A DNA stretch of 64,000 bases, from the NCBI GenBank assembly GCA_035041965.1, contig JAPYMA010003061.1, positions 62,001 to 126,000 on the forward strand, given 5' to 3'. Made by a program: the position numbers and the translations under genes. The notes beneath the pieces were generated by a model. It made no database searches. It worked only from the letters and a program-made list of their open reading frames with translations, and was not told the origin of the DNA. Of this stretch, positions 27,584 through 36,945 are shown piece by piece. The stretch comes from Anisakis pegreffii. Lineage: Eukaryota > Nematoda > Chromadorea > Rhabditida > Anisakidae. Every line of letters begins with the position of its first letter. Within the stretch, counting starts at the first letter, position 1.

Positions 27584-27671
27584 TGGAATTTTTGTTCCTT
27601 TCAACGTGCTTTTCTTTTTATCACTCGCTCGTCGTCTTCTGGATGAATAGTTCAGCAACTACCGACACTCA

Positions 27672-27743
27672 GGGGATATAGCTCAGGGGTAGAGCGCTCC
27701 CTTAGCATGGGAGAGGGCTGGGGTTCAATTCCCCATATCTCCA
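27672..27743 (+). tRNA. tRNA-Ala(AGC), copy 2
   Basis: Consensus copy. Confidence 0.97.
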
Positions 27744-27830
27744 TGGAATTTTGTTCCTTTCAACGTGCTTTTCTTTTTATCACTCGCTCGTCGTCTTCTG
27801 GATGAATAGTTCAGCAACTACCGACACTCA

Positions 27831-27901
27831 GGGGATATAGCTCAGGGTAGAGCGCTCCCTTAGCATGGGAGAGGGCTGGGGTTCAATTCCCCATATCTCC
27901 A
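27831..27901 (+). tRNA. tRNA-Ala(AGC), copy 3
   Basis: One G missing from the D-loop G run (AGGGTA). Confidence 0.92.
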
Positions 27902-27989
27902 TGGAATTTTTGTTCCTTTCAACGTGCTTTTCTTTTTATCACTCGCTCGTCGTCTTCTGGATGAATAGTTCAGCAACTACCGACACTCA

Positions 27990-28061
27990 GGGGATATAGC
28001 TCAGGGGTAGAGCGCTCCCTTAGCATGGGAGAGGGCTGGGGTTCAATTCCCCATATCTCCA
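27990..28061 (+). tRNA. tRNA-Ala(AGC), copy 4
   Basis: Consensus copy. Confidence 0.97.
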
Positions 28062-28150
28062 TGGAATTTTTGTTCCTTTCAACGTGCTTTTCTTTTTATC
28101 ACTCGCTCGTCGTCTTCTGGATGAATAGTTCAGCAACTACCGGACACTCA

Positions 28151-28221
28151 GGGGATATAGCTCAGGGTAGAGTGCTCCCTTAGCATGGGAGAGGGCTGGG
28201 GTTCAATTCCCCATATCTCCA
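28151..28221 (+). tRNA. tRNA-Ala(AGC), copy 5
   Basis: One G missing in the D loop, and C to T in GAGCG (GAGTG), which weakens the D stem to G:U. Confidence 0.9.
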
Positions 28222-28309
28222 TGGAATTTTTGTTCCTTTCAACGTGCTTTTCTTTTATCACTCGCTCGTCGTCTTCTGGATGAATAGTTCAGCAACTACC
28301 GAGCACTCA

Positions 28310-28381
28310 GGGGATATAGCTCAGGGGTAGAGCGCTCCCTTAGCATGGGAGAGGGCTGGGGTTCAATTCCCCATATCTCCA
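28310..28381 (+). tRNA. tRNA-Ala(AGC), copy 6
   Basis: Consensus tRNA. The spacer just upstream reads GAGCACTCA instead of GACACTCA. Confidence 0.97.
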
Positions 28382-28469
28382 TGGAATTTTTGTTCCTTTC
28401 AACGTGCTTTTCTTTTTATCACTCGCTCGTCGTCTTCTGGATGAATAGTTCAGCAACTACCGACACTCA

Positions 28470-28541
28470 GGGGATATAGCTCAGGGGTAGAGCGCTCCCT
28501 TAGCATGGGAGAGGGCTGGGGTTCAATTCCCCATATCTCCA
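28470..28541 (+). tRNA. tRNA-Ala(AGC), copy 7
   Basis: Consensus copy. Confidence 0.97.
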
Positions 28542-28628
28542 TGGAATTTTGTTCCTTTCAACGTGCTTTTCTTTTTATCACTCGCTCGTCGTCTTCTGGA
28601 TGAATAGTTCAGCAACTACCGACACTCA

Positions 28629-28699
28629 GGGGATATAGCTCAGGGTAGAGCGCTCCCTTAGCATGGGAGAGGGCTGGGGTTCAATTCCCCATATCTCCA
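28629..28699 (+). tRNA. tRNA-Ala(AGC), copy 8
   Basis: One G missing in the D loop. Confidence 0.92.
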
Positions 28700-28789
28700 T
28701 GGAATTTTTGTTCACTTTCCAACGTGCTTTTCTTTTTATCACTCGCTCGTCGTCTTCTGGATGAATAGTTCAGCAACTACCGACACTCA

Positions 28790-28862
28790 GGGGATATAGC
28801 TCGAGGGGTAGAGCGCTCCCTTAGCATGGGAGAGGGCTGGGGTTCAATTCCCCATATCTCCA
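28790..28862 (+). tRNA. tRNA-Ala(AGC), copy 9
   Basis: Extra G at the D-stem/loop junction (GCTCGAGGGG); 73 bases. Confidence 0.9.
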
Positions 28863-28949
28863 TGGAATTTTGTTCCTTTCAACGTGCTTTTCTTTTTATC
28901 ACTCGCTCGTCGTCTTCTGGATGAATAGTTCAGCAACTACCGACACTCA

Positions 28950-29021
28950 GGGGATATAGCTCAGGGGTAGAGCGCTCCCTTAGCATGGGAGAGGGCTGGG
29001 GTTCAATTCCCCATATCTCCA
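28950..29021 (+). tRNA. tRNA-Ala(AGC), copy 10
   Basis: Consensus copy. Confidence 0.97.
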
Positions 29022-29108
29022 TGGAATTTTGTTCCTTTCAACGTGCTTTTCTTTTTATCACTCGCTCGTCGTCTTCTGGATGAATAGTTCAGCAACTACC
29101 GACACTCA

Positions 29109-29180
29109 GGGGATATAGCTCAGGGGTAGAGCGCTCCCTTAGCATGGGAGAGGGCTGGGGTTCAATTCCCCATATCTCCA
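29109..29180 (+). tRNA. tRNA-Ala(AGC), copy 11
   Basis: Consensus copy. Confidence 0.97.
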
Positions 29181-29268
29181 TGGAATTTTTGTTCCTTTCA
29201 ACGTGCTTTTCTTTTTATCACTCGCTCGTCGTCTTCTGGATGAATAGTTCAGCAACTACCGACACTCA

Positions 29269-29340
29269 GGGGATATAGCTCAGGGGTAGAGCGCTCCCTT
29301 AGCATGGGAGAGGGCTGGGGTTCAATTCCCCATATCTCCA
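29269..29340 (+). tRNA. tRNA-Ala(AGC), copy 12
   Basis: Consensus copy. Confidence 0.97.
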
Positions 29341-29428
29341 TGGAATTTTTGTTCCTTTCAACGTGCTTTTCTTTTTATCACTCGCTCGTCGTCTTCTGGA
29401 TGAATAGTTCAGCAACTACCGACACTCA

Positions 29429-29501
29429 GGGGATATAGCTCAGGGGGTAGAGCGCTCCCTTAGCATGGGAGAGGGCTGGGGTTCAATTCCCCATATCTCC
29501 A
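29429..29501 (+). tRNA. tRNA-Ala(AGC), copy 13
   Basis: Extra G in the D-loop G run (AGGGGGTA); 73 bases. Confidence 0.92.
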
Positions 29502-29589
29502 TGGAATTTTTGTTCCTTTCAACGTGCTTTTCTTTTTATCACTCGCTCGTCGTCTTCTGGATGAATAGTTCAGCAACTACCGACACTCA

Positions 29590-29660
29590 GGGGATATAGC
29601 TCAGGGTAGAGCGCTCCCTTAGCATGGGAGAGGGCTGGGGTTCAATTCCCCATATCTCCA
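29590..29660 (+). tRNA. tRNA-Ala(AGC), copy 14
   Basis: One G missing in the D loop. Confidence 0.92.
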
Positions 29661-29749
29661 TGGAATTTTTGTTCCTTTCAACGTGCTTTTCTTTTTTATC
29701 ACTCGCTCGTCGTCTTCTGGATGAATAGTTCAGCAACTACCGACACTCA

Positions 29750-29821
29750 GGGGATATAGCTCAGGGGTAGAGCGCTCCCTTAGCATGGGAGAGGGCTGGG
29801 GTTCAATTCCCCATATCTCCA
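29750..29821 (+). tRNA. tRNA-Ala(AGC), copy 15
   Basis: Consensus copy. Confidence 0.97.
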
Positions 29822-29909
29822 TGGAATTTTTGTTCCTTTCAACGTGCTTTTCTTTTTATCACTCGCTCGTCGTCTTCTGGATGAATAGTTCAGCAACTAC
29901 CGACACTCA

Positions 29910-29981
29910 GGGGATATAGCTCAGGGGTAGAGCGCTCCCTTAGCATGGGAGAGGGCTGGGGTTCAATTCCCCATATCTCCA
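29910..29981 (+). tRNA. tRNA-Ala(AGC), copy 16
   Basis: Consensus copy. Confidence 0.97.
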
Positions 29982-30069
29982 TGGAATTTTTGTTCCTTTC
30001 AACGTGCTTTTCTTTTTATCACTCGCTCGTCGTCTTCTGGATGAATAGTTCAGCAACTACCGACACTCA

Positions 30070-30140
30070 GGGGATATAGCTCAGGGTAGAGCGCTCCCTT
30101 AGCATGGGAGAGGGCTGGGGTTCAATTCCCCATATCTCCA
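30070..30140 (+). tRNA. tRNA-Ala(AGC), copy 17
   Basis: One G missing in the D loop. Confidence 0.92.
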
Positions 30141-30228
30141 TGGAATTTTTGTTCCTTTCAACGTGCTTTTCTTTTTATCACTCGCTCGTCGTCTTCTGGA
30201 TGAATAGTTCAGCAACTACCGACACTCA

Positions 30229-30300
30229 GGGGATATAGCTCAGGGGTAGAGCGCTCCCTTAGCATGGGAGAGGGCTGGGGTTCAATTCCCCATATCTCCA
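30229..30300 (+). tRNA. tRNA-Ala(AGC), copy 18
   Basis: First of a long run of consensus units. Confidence 0.97.
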
Positions 30301-30388
30301 TGGAATTTTTGTTCCTTTCAACGTGCTTTTCTTTTTATCACTCGCTCGTCGTCTTCTGGATGAATAGTTCAGCAACTACCGACACTCA

Positions 30389-30460
30389 GGGGATATAGCT
30401 CAGGGGTAGAGCGCTCCCTTAGCATGGGAGAGGGCTGGGGTTCAATTCCCCATATCTCCA
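30389..30460 (+). tRNA. tRNA-Ala(AGC), copy 19
   Basis: Consensus copy. Confidence 0.97.
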
Positions 30461-30548
30461 TGGAATTTTTGTTCCTTTCAACGTGCTTTTCTTTTTATCA
30501 CTCGCTCGTCGTCTTCTGGATGAATAGTTCAGCAACTACCGACACTCA

Positions 30549-30620
30549 GGGGATATAGCTCAGGGGTAGAGCGCTCCCTTAGCATGGGAGAGGGCTGGGG
30601 TTCAATTCCCCATATCTCCA
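30549..30620 (+). tRNA. tRNA-Ala(AGC), copy 20
   Basis: Consensus copy. Confidence 0.97.
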
Positions 30621-30708
30621 TGGAATTTTTGTTCCTTTCAACGTGCTTTTCTTTTTATCACTCGCTCGTCGTCTTCTGGATGAATAGTTCAGCAACTACC
30701 GACACTCA

Positions 30709-30780
30709 GGGGATATAGCTCAGGGGTAGAGCGCTCCCTTAGCATGGGAGAGGGCTGGGGTTCAATTCCCCATATCTCCA
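30709..30780 (+). tRNA. tRNA-Ala(AGC), copy 21
   Basis: Consensus copy. Confidence 0.97.
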
Positions 30781-30868
30781 TGGAATTTTTGTTCCTTTCA
30801 ACGTGCTTTTCTTTTTATCACTCGCTCGTCGTCTTCTGGATGAATAGTTCAGCAACTACCGACACTCA

Positions 30869-30940
30869 GGGGATATAGCTCAGGGGTAGAGCGCTCCCTT
30901 AGCATGGGAGAGGGCTGGGGTTCAATTCCCCATATCTCCA
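30869..30940 (+). tRNA. tRNA-Ala(AGC), copy 22
   Basis: Consensus copy. Confidence 0.97.
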
Positions 30941-31028
30941 TGGAATTTTTGTTCCTTTCAACGTGCTTTTCTTTTTATCACTCGCTCGTCGTCTTCTGGA
31001 TGAATAGTTCAGCAACTACCGACACTCA

Positions 31029-31100
31029 GGGGATATAGCTCAGGGGTAGAGCGCTCCCTTAGCATGGGAGAGGGCTGGGGTTCAATTCCCCATATCTCCA
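31029..31100 (+). tRNA. tRNA-Ala(AGC), copy 23
   Basis: Consensus copy. Confidence 0.97.
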
Positions 31101-31188
31101 TGGAATTTTTGTTCCTTTCAACGTGCTTTTCTTTTTATCACTCGCTCGTCGTCTTCTGGATGAATAGTTCAGCAACTACCGACACTCA

Positions 31189-31260
31189 GGGGATATAGCT
31201 CAGGGGTAGAGCGCTCCCTTAGCATGGGAGAGGGCTGGGGTTCAATTCCCCATATCTCCA
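31189..31260 (+). tRNA. tRNA-Ala(AGC), copy 24
   Basis: Consensus copy. Confidence 0.97.
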
Positions 31261-31348
31261 TGGAATTTTTGTTCCTTTCAACGTGCTTTTCTTTTTATCA
31301 CTCGCTCGTCGTCTTCTGGATGAATAGTTCAGCAACTACCGACACTCA

Positions 31349-31420
31349 GGGGATATAGCTCAGGGGTAGAGCGCTCCCTTAGCATGGGAGAGGGCTGGGG
31401 TTCAATTCCCCATATCTCCA
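31349..31420 (+). tRNA. tRNA-Ala(AGC), copy 25
   Basis: Consensus copy. Confidence 0.97.
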
Positions 31421-31508
31421 TGGAATTTTTGTTCCTTTCAACGTGCTTTTCTTTTTATCACTCGCTCGTCGTCTTCTGGATGAATAGTTCAGCAACTACC
31501 GACACTCA

Positions 31509-31580
31509 GGGGATATAGCTCAGGGGTAGAGCGCTCCCTTAGCATGGGAGAGGGCTGGGGTTCAATTCCCCATATCTCCA
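31509..31580 (+). tRNA. tRNA-Ala(AGC), copy 26
   Basis: Consensus copy. Confidence 0.97.
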
Positions 31581-31668
31581 TGGAATTTTTGTTCCTTTCA
31601 ACGTGCTTTTCTTTTTATCACTCGCTCGTCGTCTTCTGGATGAATAGTTCAGCAACTACCGACACTCA

Positions 31669-31740
31669 GGGGATATAGCTCAGGGGTAGAGCGCTCCCTT
31701 AGCATGGGAGAGGGCTGGGGTTCAATTCCCCATATCTCCA
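31669..31740 (+). tRNA. tRNA-Ala(AGC), copy 27
   Basis: Consensus copy. Confidence 0.97.
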
Positions 31741-31828
31741 TGGAATTTTTGTTCCTTTCAACGTGCTTTTCTTTTTATCACTCGCTCGTCGTCTTCTGGA
31801 TGAATAGTTCAGCAACTACCGACACTCA

Positions 31829-31900
31829 GGGGATATAGCTCAGGGGTAGAGCGCTCCCTTAGCATGGGAGAGGGCTGGGGTTCAATTCCCCATATCTCCA
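31829..31900 (+). tRNA. tRNA-Ala(AGC), copy 28
   Basis: Consensus copy. Confidence 0.97.
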
Positions 31901-31988
31901 TGGAATTTTTGTTCCTTTCAACGTGCTTTTCTTTTTATCACTCGCTCGTCGTCTTCTGGATGAATAGTTCAGCAACTACCGACACTCA

Positions 31989-32060
31989 GGGGATATAGCT
32001 CAGGGGTAGAGCGCTCCCTTAGCATGGGAGAGGGCTGGGGTTCAATTCCCCATATCTCCA
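31989..32060 (+). tRNA. tRNA-Ala(AGC), copy 29
   Basis: Consensus copy. Confidence 0.97.
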
Positions 32061-32148
32061 TGGAATTTTTGTTCCTTTCAACGTGCTTTTCTTTTTATCA
32101 CTCGCTCGTCGTCTTCTGGATGAATAGTTCAGCAACTACCGACACTCA

Positions 32149-32220
32149 GGGGATATAGCTCAGGGGTAGAGCGCTCCCTTAGCATGGGAGAGGGCTGGGG
32201 TTCAATTCCCCATATCTCCA
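32149..32220 (+). tRNA. tRNA-Ala(AGC), copy 30
   Basis: Consensus copy. Confidence 0.97.
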
Positions 32221-32308
32221 TGGAATTTTTGTTCCTTTCAACGTGCTTTTCTTTTTATCACTCGCTCGTCGTCTTCTGGATGAATAGTTCAGCAACTACC
32301 GACACTCA

Positions 32309-32380
32309 GGGGATATAGCTCAGGGGTAGAGCGCTCCCTTAGCATGGGAGAGGGCTGGGGTTCAATTCCCCATATCTCCA
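32309..32380 (+). tRNA. tRNA-Ala(AGC), copy 31
   Basis: Consensus tRNA. The following spacer has lost one T. Confidence 0.97.
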
Positions 32381-32467
32381 TGGAATTTTTGTTCCTTTCA
32401 ACGTGCTTTTCTTTTATCACTCGCTCGTCGTCTTCTGGATGAATAGTTCAGCAACTACCGACACTCA

Positions 32468-32539
32468 GGGGATATAGCTCAGGGGTAGAGCGCTCCCTTA
32501 GCATGGGAGAGGGCTGGGGTTCAATTCCCCATATCTCCA
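32468..32539 (+). tRNA. tRNA-Ala(AGC), copy 32
   Basis: Consensus copy. Confidence 0.97.
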
Positions 32540-32627
32540 TGGAATTTTTGTTCCTTTCAACGTGCTTTTCTTTTTATCACTCGCTCGTCGTCTTCTGGAT
32601 GAATAGTTCAGCAACTACCGACACTCA

Positions 32628-32699
32628 GGGGATATAGCTCAGGGGTAGAGCGCTCCCTTAGCATGGGAGAGGGCTGGGGTTCAATTCCCCATATCTCCA
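32628..32699 (+). tRNA. tRNA-Ala(AGC), copy 33
   Basis: Consensus tRNA. The following spacer lacks the C that splits its second T-run. Confidence 0.97.
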
Positions 32700-32786
32700 T
32701 GGAATTTTTGTTCCTTTCAACGTGCTTTTTTTTTATCACTCGCTCGTCGTCTTCTGGATGAATAGTTCAGCAACTACCGACACTCA

Positions 32787-32858
32787 GGGGATATAGCTCA
32801 GGGGTAGAGCGCTCCCTTAGCATGGGAGAGGGCTGGGGTTCAATTCCCCATATCTCCA
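32787..32858 (+). tRNA. tRNA-Ala(AGC), copy 34
   Basis: Consensus copy. Confidence 0.97.
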
Positions 32859-32946
32859 TGGAATTTTTGTTCCTTTCAACGTGCTTTTCTTTTTATCACT
32901 CGCTCGTCGTCTTCTGGATGAATAGTTCAGCAACTACCGACACTCA

Positions 32947-33018
32947 GGGGATATAGCTCAGGGGTAGAGCGCTCCCTTAGCATGGGAGAGGGCTGGGGTT
33001 CAATTCCCCATATCTCCA
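32947..33018 (+). tRNA. tRNA-Ala(AGC), copy 35
   Basis: Consensus copy. Confidence 0.97.
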
Positions 33019-33106
33019 TGGAATTTTTGTTCCTTTCAACGTGCTTTTCTTTTTATCACTCGCTCGTCGTCTTCTGGATGAATAGTTCAGCAACTACCGA
33101 CACTCA

Positions 33107-33178
33107 GGGGATATAGCTCAGGGGTAGAGCGCTCCCTTAGCATGGGAGAGGGCTGGGGTTCAATTCCCCATATCTCCA
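33107..33178 (+). tRNA. tRNA-Ala(AGC), copy 36
   Basis: Consensus copy. Confidence 0.97.
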
Positions 33179-33266
33179 TGGAATTTTTGTTCCTTTCAAC
33201 GTGCTTTTCTTTTTATCACTCGCTCGTCGTCTTCTGGATGAATAGTTCAGCAACTACCGACACTCA

Positions 33267-33338
33267 GGGGATATAGCTCAGGGGTAGAGCGCTCCCTTAG
33301 CATGGGAGAGGGCTGGGGTTCAATTCCCCATATCTCCA
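33267..33338 (+). tRNA. tRNA-Ala(AGC), copy 37
   Basis: Consensus copy. Confidence 0.97.
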
Positions 33339-33426
33339 TGGAATTTTTGTTCCTTTCAACGTGCTTTTCTTTTTATCACTCGCTCGTCGTCTTCTGGATG
33401 AATAGTTCAGCAACTACCGACACTCA

Positions 33427-33498
33427 GGGGATATAGCTCAGGGGTAGAGCGCTCCCTTAGCATGGGAGAGGGCTGGGGTTCAATTCCCCATATCTCCA
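33427..33498 (+). tRNA. tRNA-Ala(AGC), copy 38
   Basis: Consensus copy. Confidence 0.97.
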
Positions 33499-33586
33499 TG
33501 GAATTTTTGTTCCTTTCAACGTGCTTTTCTTTTTATCACTCGCTCGTCGTCTTCTGGATGAATAGTTCAGCAACTACCGACACTCA

Positions 33587-33658
33587 GGGGATATAGCTCA
33601 GGGGTAGAGCGCTCCCTTAGCATGGGAGAGGGCTGGGGTTCAATTCCCCATATCTCCA
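33587..33658 (+). tRNA. tRNA-Ala(AGC), copy 39
   Basis: Consensus copy. Confidence 0.97.
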
Positions 33659-33746
33659 TGGAATTTTTGTTCCTTTCAACGTGCTTTTCTTTTTATCACT
33701 CGCTCGTCGTCTTCTGGATGAATAGTTCAGCAACTACCGACACTCA

Positions 33747-33818
33747 GGGGATATAGCTCAGGGGTAGAGCGCTCCCTTAGCATGGGAGAGGGCTGGGGTT
33801 CAATTCCCCATATCTCCA
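33747..33818 (+). tRNA. tRNA-Ala(AGC), copy 40
   Basis: Consensus copy. Confidence 0.97.
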
Positions 33819-33906
33819 TGGAATTTTTGTTCCTTTCAACGTGCTTTTCTTTTTATCACTCGCTCGTCGTCTTCTGGATGAATAGTTCAGCAACTACCGA
33901 CACTCA

Positions 33907-33978
33907 GGGGATATAGCTCAGGGGTAGAGCGCTCCCTTAGCATGGGAGAGGGCTGGGGTTCAATTCCCCATATCTCCA
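33907..33978 (+). tRNA. tRNA-Ala(AGC), copy 41
   Basis: Consensus copy. Confidence 0.97.
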
Positions 33979-34066
33979 TGGAATTTTTGTTCCTTTCAAC
34001 GTGCTTTTCTTTTTATCACTCGCTCGTCGTCTTCTGGATGAATAGTTCAGCAACTACCGACACTCA

Positions 34067-34138
34067 GGGGATATAGCTCAGGGGTAGAGCGCTCCCTTAG
34101 CATGGGAGAGGGCTGGGGTTCAATTCCCCATATCTCCA
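34067..34138 (+). tRNA. tRNA-Ala(AGC), copy 42
   Basis: Consensus copy. Confidence 0.97.
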
Positions 34139-34226
34139 TGGAATTTTTGTTCCTTTCAACGTGCTTTTCTTTTTATCACTCGCTCGTCGTCTTCTGGATG
34201 AATAGTTCAGCAACTACCGACACTCA

Positions 34227-34298
34227 GGGGATATAGCTCAGGGGTAGAGCGCTCCCTTAGCATGGGAGAGGGCTGGGGTTCAATTCCCCATATCTCCA
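34227..34298 (+). tRNA. tRNA-Ala(AGC), copy 43
   Basis: Consensus copy. Confidence 0.97.
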
Positions 34299-34386
34299 TG
34301 GAATTTTTGTTCCTTTCAACGTGCTTTTCTTTTTATCACTCGCTCGTCGTCTTCTGGATGAATAGTTCAGCAACTACCGACACTCA

Positions 34387-34458
34387 GGGGATATAGCTCA
34401 GGGGTAGAGCGCTCCCTTAGCATGGGAGAGGGCTGGGGTTCAATTCCCCATATCTCCA
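34387..34458 (+). tRNA. tRNA-Ala(AGC), copy 44
   Basis: Consensus copy. Confidence 0.97.
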
Positions 34459-34546
34459 TGGAATTTTTGTTCCTTTCAACGTGCTTTTCTTTTTATCACT
34501 CGCTCGTCGTCTTCTGGATGAATAGTTCAGCAACTACCGACACTCA

Positions 34547-34618
34547 GGGGATATAGCTCAGGGGTAGAGCGCTCCCTTAGCATGGGAGAGGGCTGGGGTT
34601 CAATTCCCCATATCTCCA
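34547..34618 (+). tRNA. tRNA-Ala(AGC), copy 45
   Basis: Consensus copy. Confidence 0.97.
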
Positions 34619-34706
34619 TGGAATTTTTGTTCCTTTCAACGTGCTTTTCTTTTTATCACTCGCTCGTCGTCTTCTGGATGAATAGTTCAGCAACTACCGA
34701 CACTCA

Positions 34707-34778
34707 GGGGATATAGCTCAGGGGTAGAGCGCTCCCTTAGCATGGGAGAGGGCTGGGGTTCAATTCCCCATATCTCCA
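34707..34778 (+). tRNA. tRNA-Ala(AGC), copy 46
   Basis: Consensus copy. Confidence 0.97.
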
Positions 34779-34866
34779 TGGAATTTTTGTTCCTTTCAAC
34801 GTGCTTTTCTTTTTATCACTCGCTCGTCGTCTTCTGGATGAATAGTTCAGCAACTACCGACACTCA

Positions 34867-34938
34867 GGGGATATAGCTCAGGGGTAGAGCGCTCCCTTAG
34901 CATGGGAGAGGGCTGGGGTTCAATTCCCCATATCTCCA
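34867..34938 (+). tRNA. tRNA-Ala(AGC), copy 47
   Basis: Consensus copy. Confidence 0.97.
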
Positions 34939-35026
34939 TGGAATTTTTGTTCCTTTCAACGTGCTTTTCTTTTTATCACTCGCTCGTCGTCTTCTGGATG
35001 AATAGTTCAGCAACTACCGACACTCA

Positions 35027-35098
35027 GGGGATATAGCTCAGGGGTAGAGCGCTCCCTTAGCATGGGAGAGGGCTGGGGTTCAATTCCCCATATCTCCA
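35027..35098 (+). tRNA. tRNA-Ala(AGC), copy 48
   Basis: Consensus copy. Confidence 0.97.
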
Positions 35099-35186
35099 TG
35101 GAATTTTTGTTCCTTTCAACGTGCTTTTCTTTTTATCACTCGCTCGTCGTCTTCTGGATGAATAGTTCAGCAACTACCGACACTCA

Positions 35187-35258
35187 GGGGATATAGCTCA
35201 GGGGTAGAGCGCTCCCTTAGCATGGGAGAGGGCTGGGGTTCAATTCCCCATATCTCCA
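35187..35258 (+). tRNA. tRNA-Ala(AGC), copy 49
   Basis: Consensus copy. Confidence 0.97.
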
Positions 35259-35346
35259 TGGAATTTTTGTTCCTTTCAACGTGCTTTTCTTTTTATCACT
35301 CGCTCGTCGTCTTCTGGATGAATAGTTCAGCAACTACCGACACTCA

Positions 35347-35417
35347 GGGGATATAGCTCAGGGTAGAGCGCTCCCTTAGCATGGGAGAGGGCTGGGGTTC
35401 AATTCCCCATATCTCCA
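35347..35417 (+). tRNA. tRNA-Ala(AGC), copy 50
   Basis: One G missing in the D loop; the only tRNA variant after copy 17. Confidence 0.92.
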
Positions 35418-35505
35418 TGGAATTTTTGTTCCTTTCAACGTGCTTTTCTTTTTATCACTCGCTCGTCGTCTTCTGGATGAATAGTTCAGCAACTACCGAC
35501 ACTCA

Positions 35506-35577
35506 GGGGATATAGCTCAGGGGTAGAGCGCTCCCTTAGCATGGGAGAGGGCTGGGGTTCAATTCCCCATATCTCCA
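35506..35577 (+). tRNA. tRNA-Ala(AGC), copy 51
   Basis: Consensus copy. Confidence 0.97.
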
Positions 35578-35665
35578 TGGAATTTTTGTTCCTTTCAACG
35601 TGCTTTTCTTTTTATCACTCGCTCGTCGTCTTCTGGATGAATAGTTCAGCAACTACCGACACTCA

Positions 35666-35737
35666 GGGGATATAGCTCAGGGGTAGAGCGCTCCCTTAGC
35701 ATGGGAGAGGGCTGGGGTTCAATTCCCCATATCTCCA
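35666..35737 (+). tRNA. tRNA-Ala(AGC), copy 52
   Basis: Consensus copy. Confidence 0.97.
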
Positions 35738-35825
35738 TGGAATTTTTGTTCCTTTCAACGTGCTTTTCTTTTTATCACTCGCTCGTCGTCTTCTGGATGA
35801 ATAGTTCAGCAACTACCGACACTCA

Positions 35826-35897
35826 GGGGATATAGCTCAGGGGTAGAGCGCTCCCTTAGCATGGGAGAGGGCTGGGGTTCAATTCCCCATATCTCCA
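35826..35897 (+). tRNA. tRNA-Ala(AGC), copy 53
   Basis: Consensus copy. Confidence 0.97.
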
Positions 35898-35985
35898 TGG
35901 AATTTTTGTTCCTTTCAACGTGCTTTTCTTTTTATCACTCGCTCGTCGTCTTCTGGATGAATAGTTCAGCAACTACCGACACTCA

Positions 35986-36057
35986 GGGGATATAGCTCAG
36001 GGGTAGAGCGCTCCCTTAGCATGGGAGAGGGCTGGGGTTCAATTCCCCATATCTCCA
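35986..36057 (+). tRNA. tRNA-Ala(AGC), copy 54
   Basis: Consensus copy. Confidence 0.97.
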
Positions 36058-36145
36058 TGGAATTTTTGTTCCTTTCAACGTGCTTTTCTTTTTATCACTC
36101 GCTCGTCGTCTTCTGGATGAATAGTTCAGCAACTACCGACACTCA

Positions 36146-36217
36146 GGGGATATAGCTCAGGGGTAGAGCGCTCCCTTAGCATGGGAGAGGGCTGGGGTTC
36201 AATTCCCCATATCTCCA
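36146..36217 (+). tRNA. tRNA-Ala(AGC), copy 55
   Basis: Consensus copy. Confidence 0.97.
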
Positions 36218-36305
36218 TGGAATTTTTGTTCCTTTCAACGTGCTTTTCTTTTTATCACTCGCTCGTCGTCTTCTGGATGAATAGTTCAGCAACTACCGAC
36301 ACTCA

Positions 36306-36377
36306 GGGGATATAGCTCAGGGGTAGAGCGCTCCCTTAGCATGGGAGAGGGCTGGGGTTCAATTCCCCATATCTCCA
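36306..36377 (+). tRNA. tRNA-Ala(AGC), copy 56
   Basis: Consensus copy. Confidence 0.97.
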
Positions 36378-36465
36378 TGGAATTTTTGTTCCTTTCAACG
36401 TGCTTTTCTTTTTATCACTCGCTCGTCGTCTTCTGGATGAATAGTTCAGCAACTACCGACACTCA

Positions 36466-36537
36466 GGGGATATAGCTCAGGGGTAGAGCGCTCCCTTAGC
36501 ATGGGAGAGGGCTGGGGTTCAATTCCCCATATCTCCA
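36466..36537 (+). tRNA. tRNA-Ala(AGC), copy 57
   Basis: Consensus copy. Confidence 0.97.
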
Positions 36538-36625
36538 TGGAATTTTTGTTCCTTTCAACGTGCTTTTCTTTTTATCACTCGCTCGTCGTCTTCTGGATGA
36601 ATAGTTCAGCAACTACCGACACTCA

Positions 36626-36697
36626 GGGGATATAGCTCAGGGGTAGAGCGCTCCCTTAGCATGGGAGAGGGCTGGGGTTCAATTCCCCATATCTCCA
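36626..36697 (+). tRNA. tRNA-Ala(AGC), copy 58
   Basis: Consensus copy. Confidence 0.97.
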
Positions 36698-36785
36698 TGG
36701 AATTTTTGTTCCTTTCAACGTGCTTTTCTTTTTATCACTCGCTCGTCGTCTTCTGGATGAATAGTTCAGCAACTACCGACACTCA

Positions 36786-36857
36786 GGGGATATAGCTCAG
36801 GGGTAGAGCGCTCCCTTAGCATGGGAGAGGGCTGGGGTTCAATTCCCCATATCTCCA
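36786..36857 (+). tRNA. tRNA-Ala(AGC), copy 59
   Basis: Last complete copy. Confidence 0.97.
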
Positions 36858-36945
36858 TGGAATTTTTGTTCCTTTCAACGTGCTTTTCTTTTTATCACTC
36901 GCTCGTCGTCTTCTGGATGAATAGTTCAGCAACTACCGACACTCA

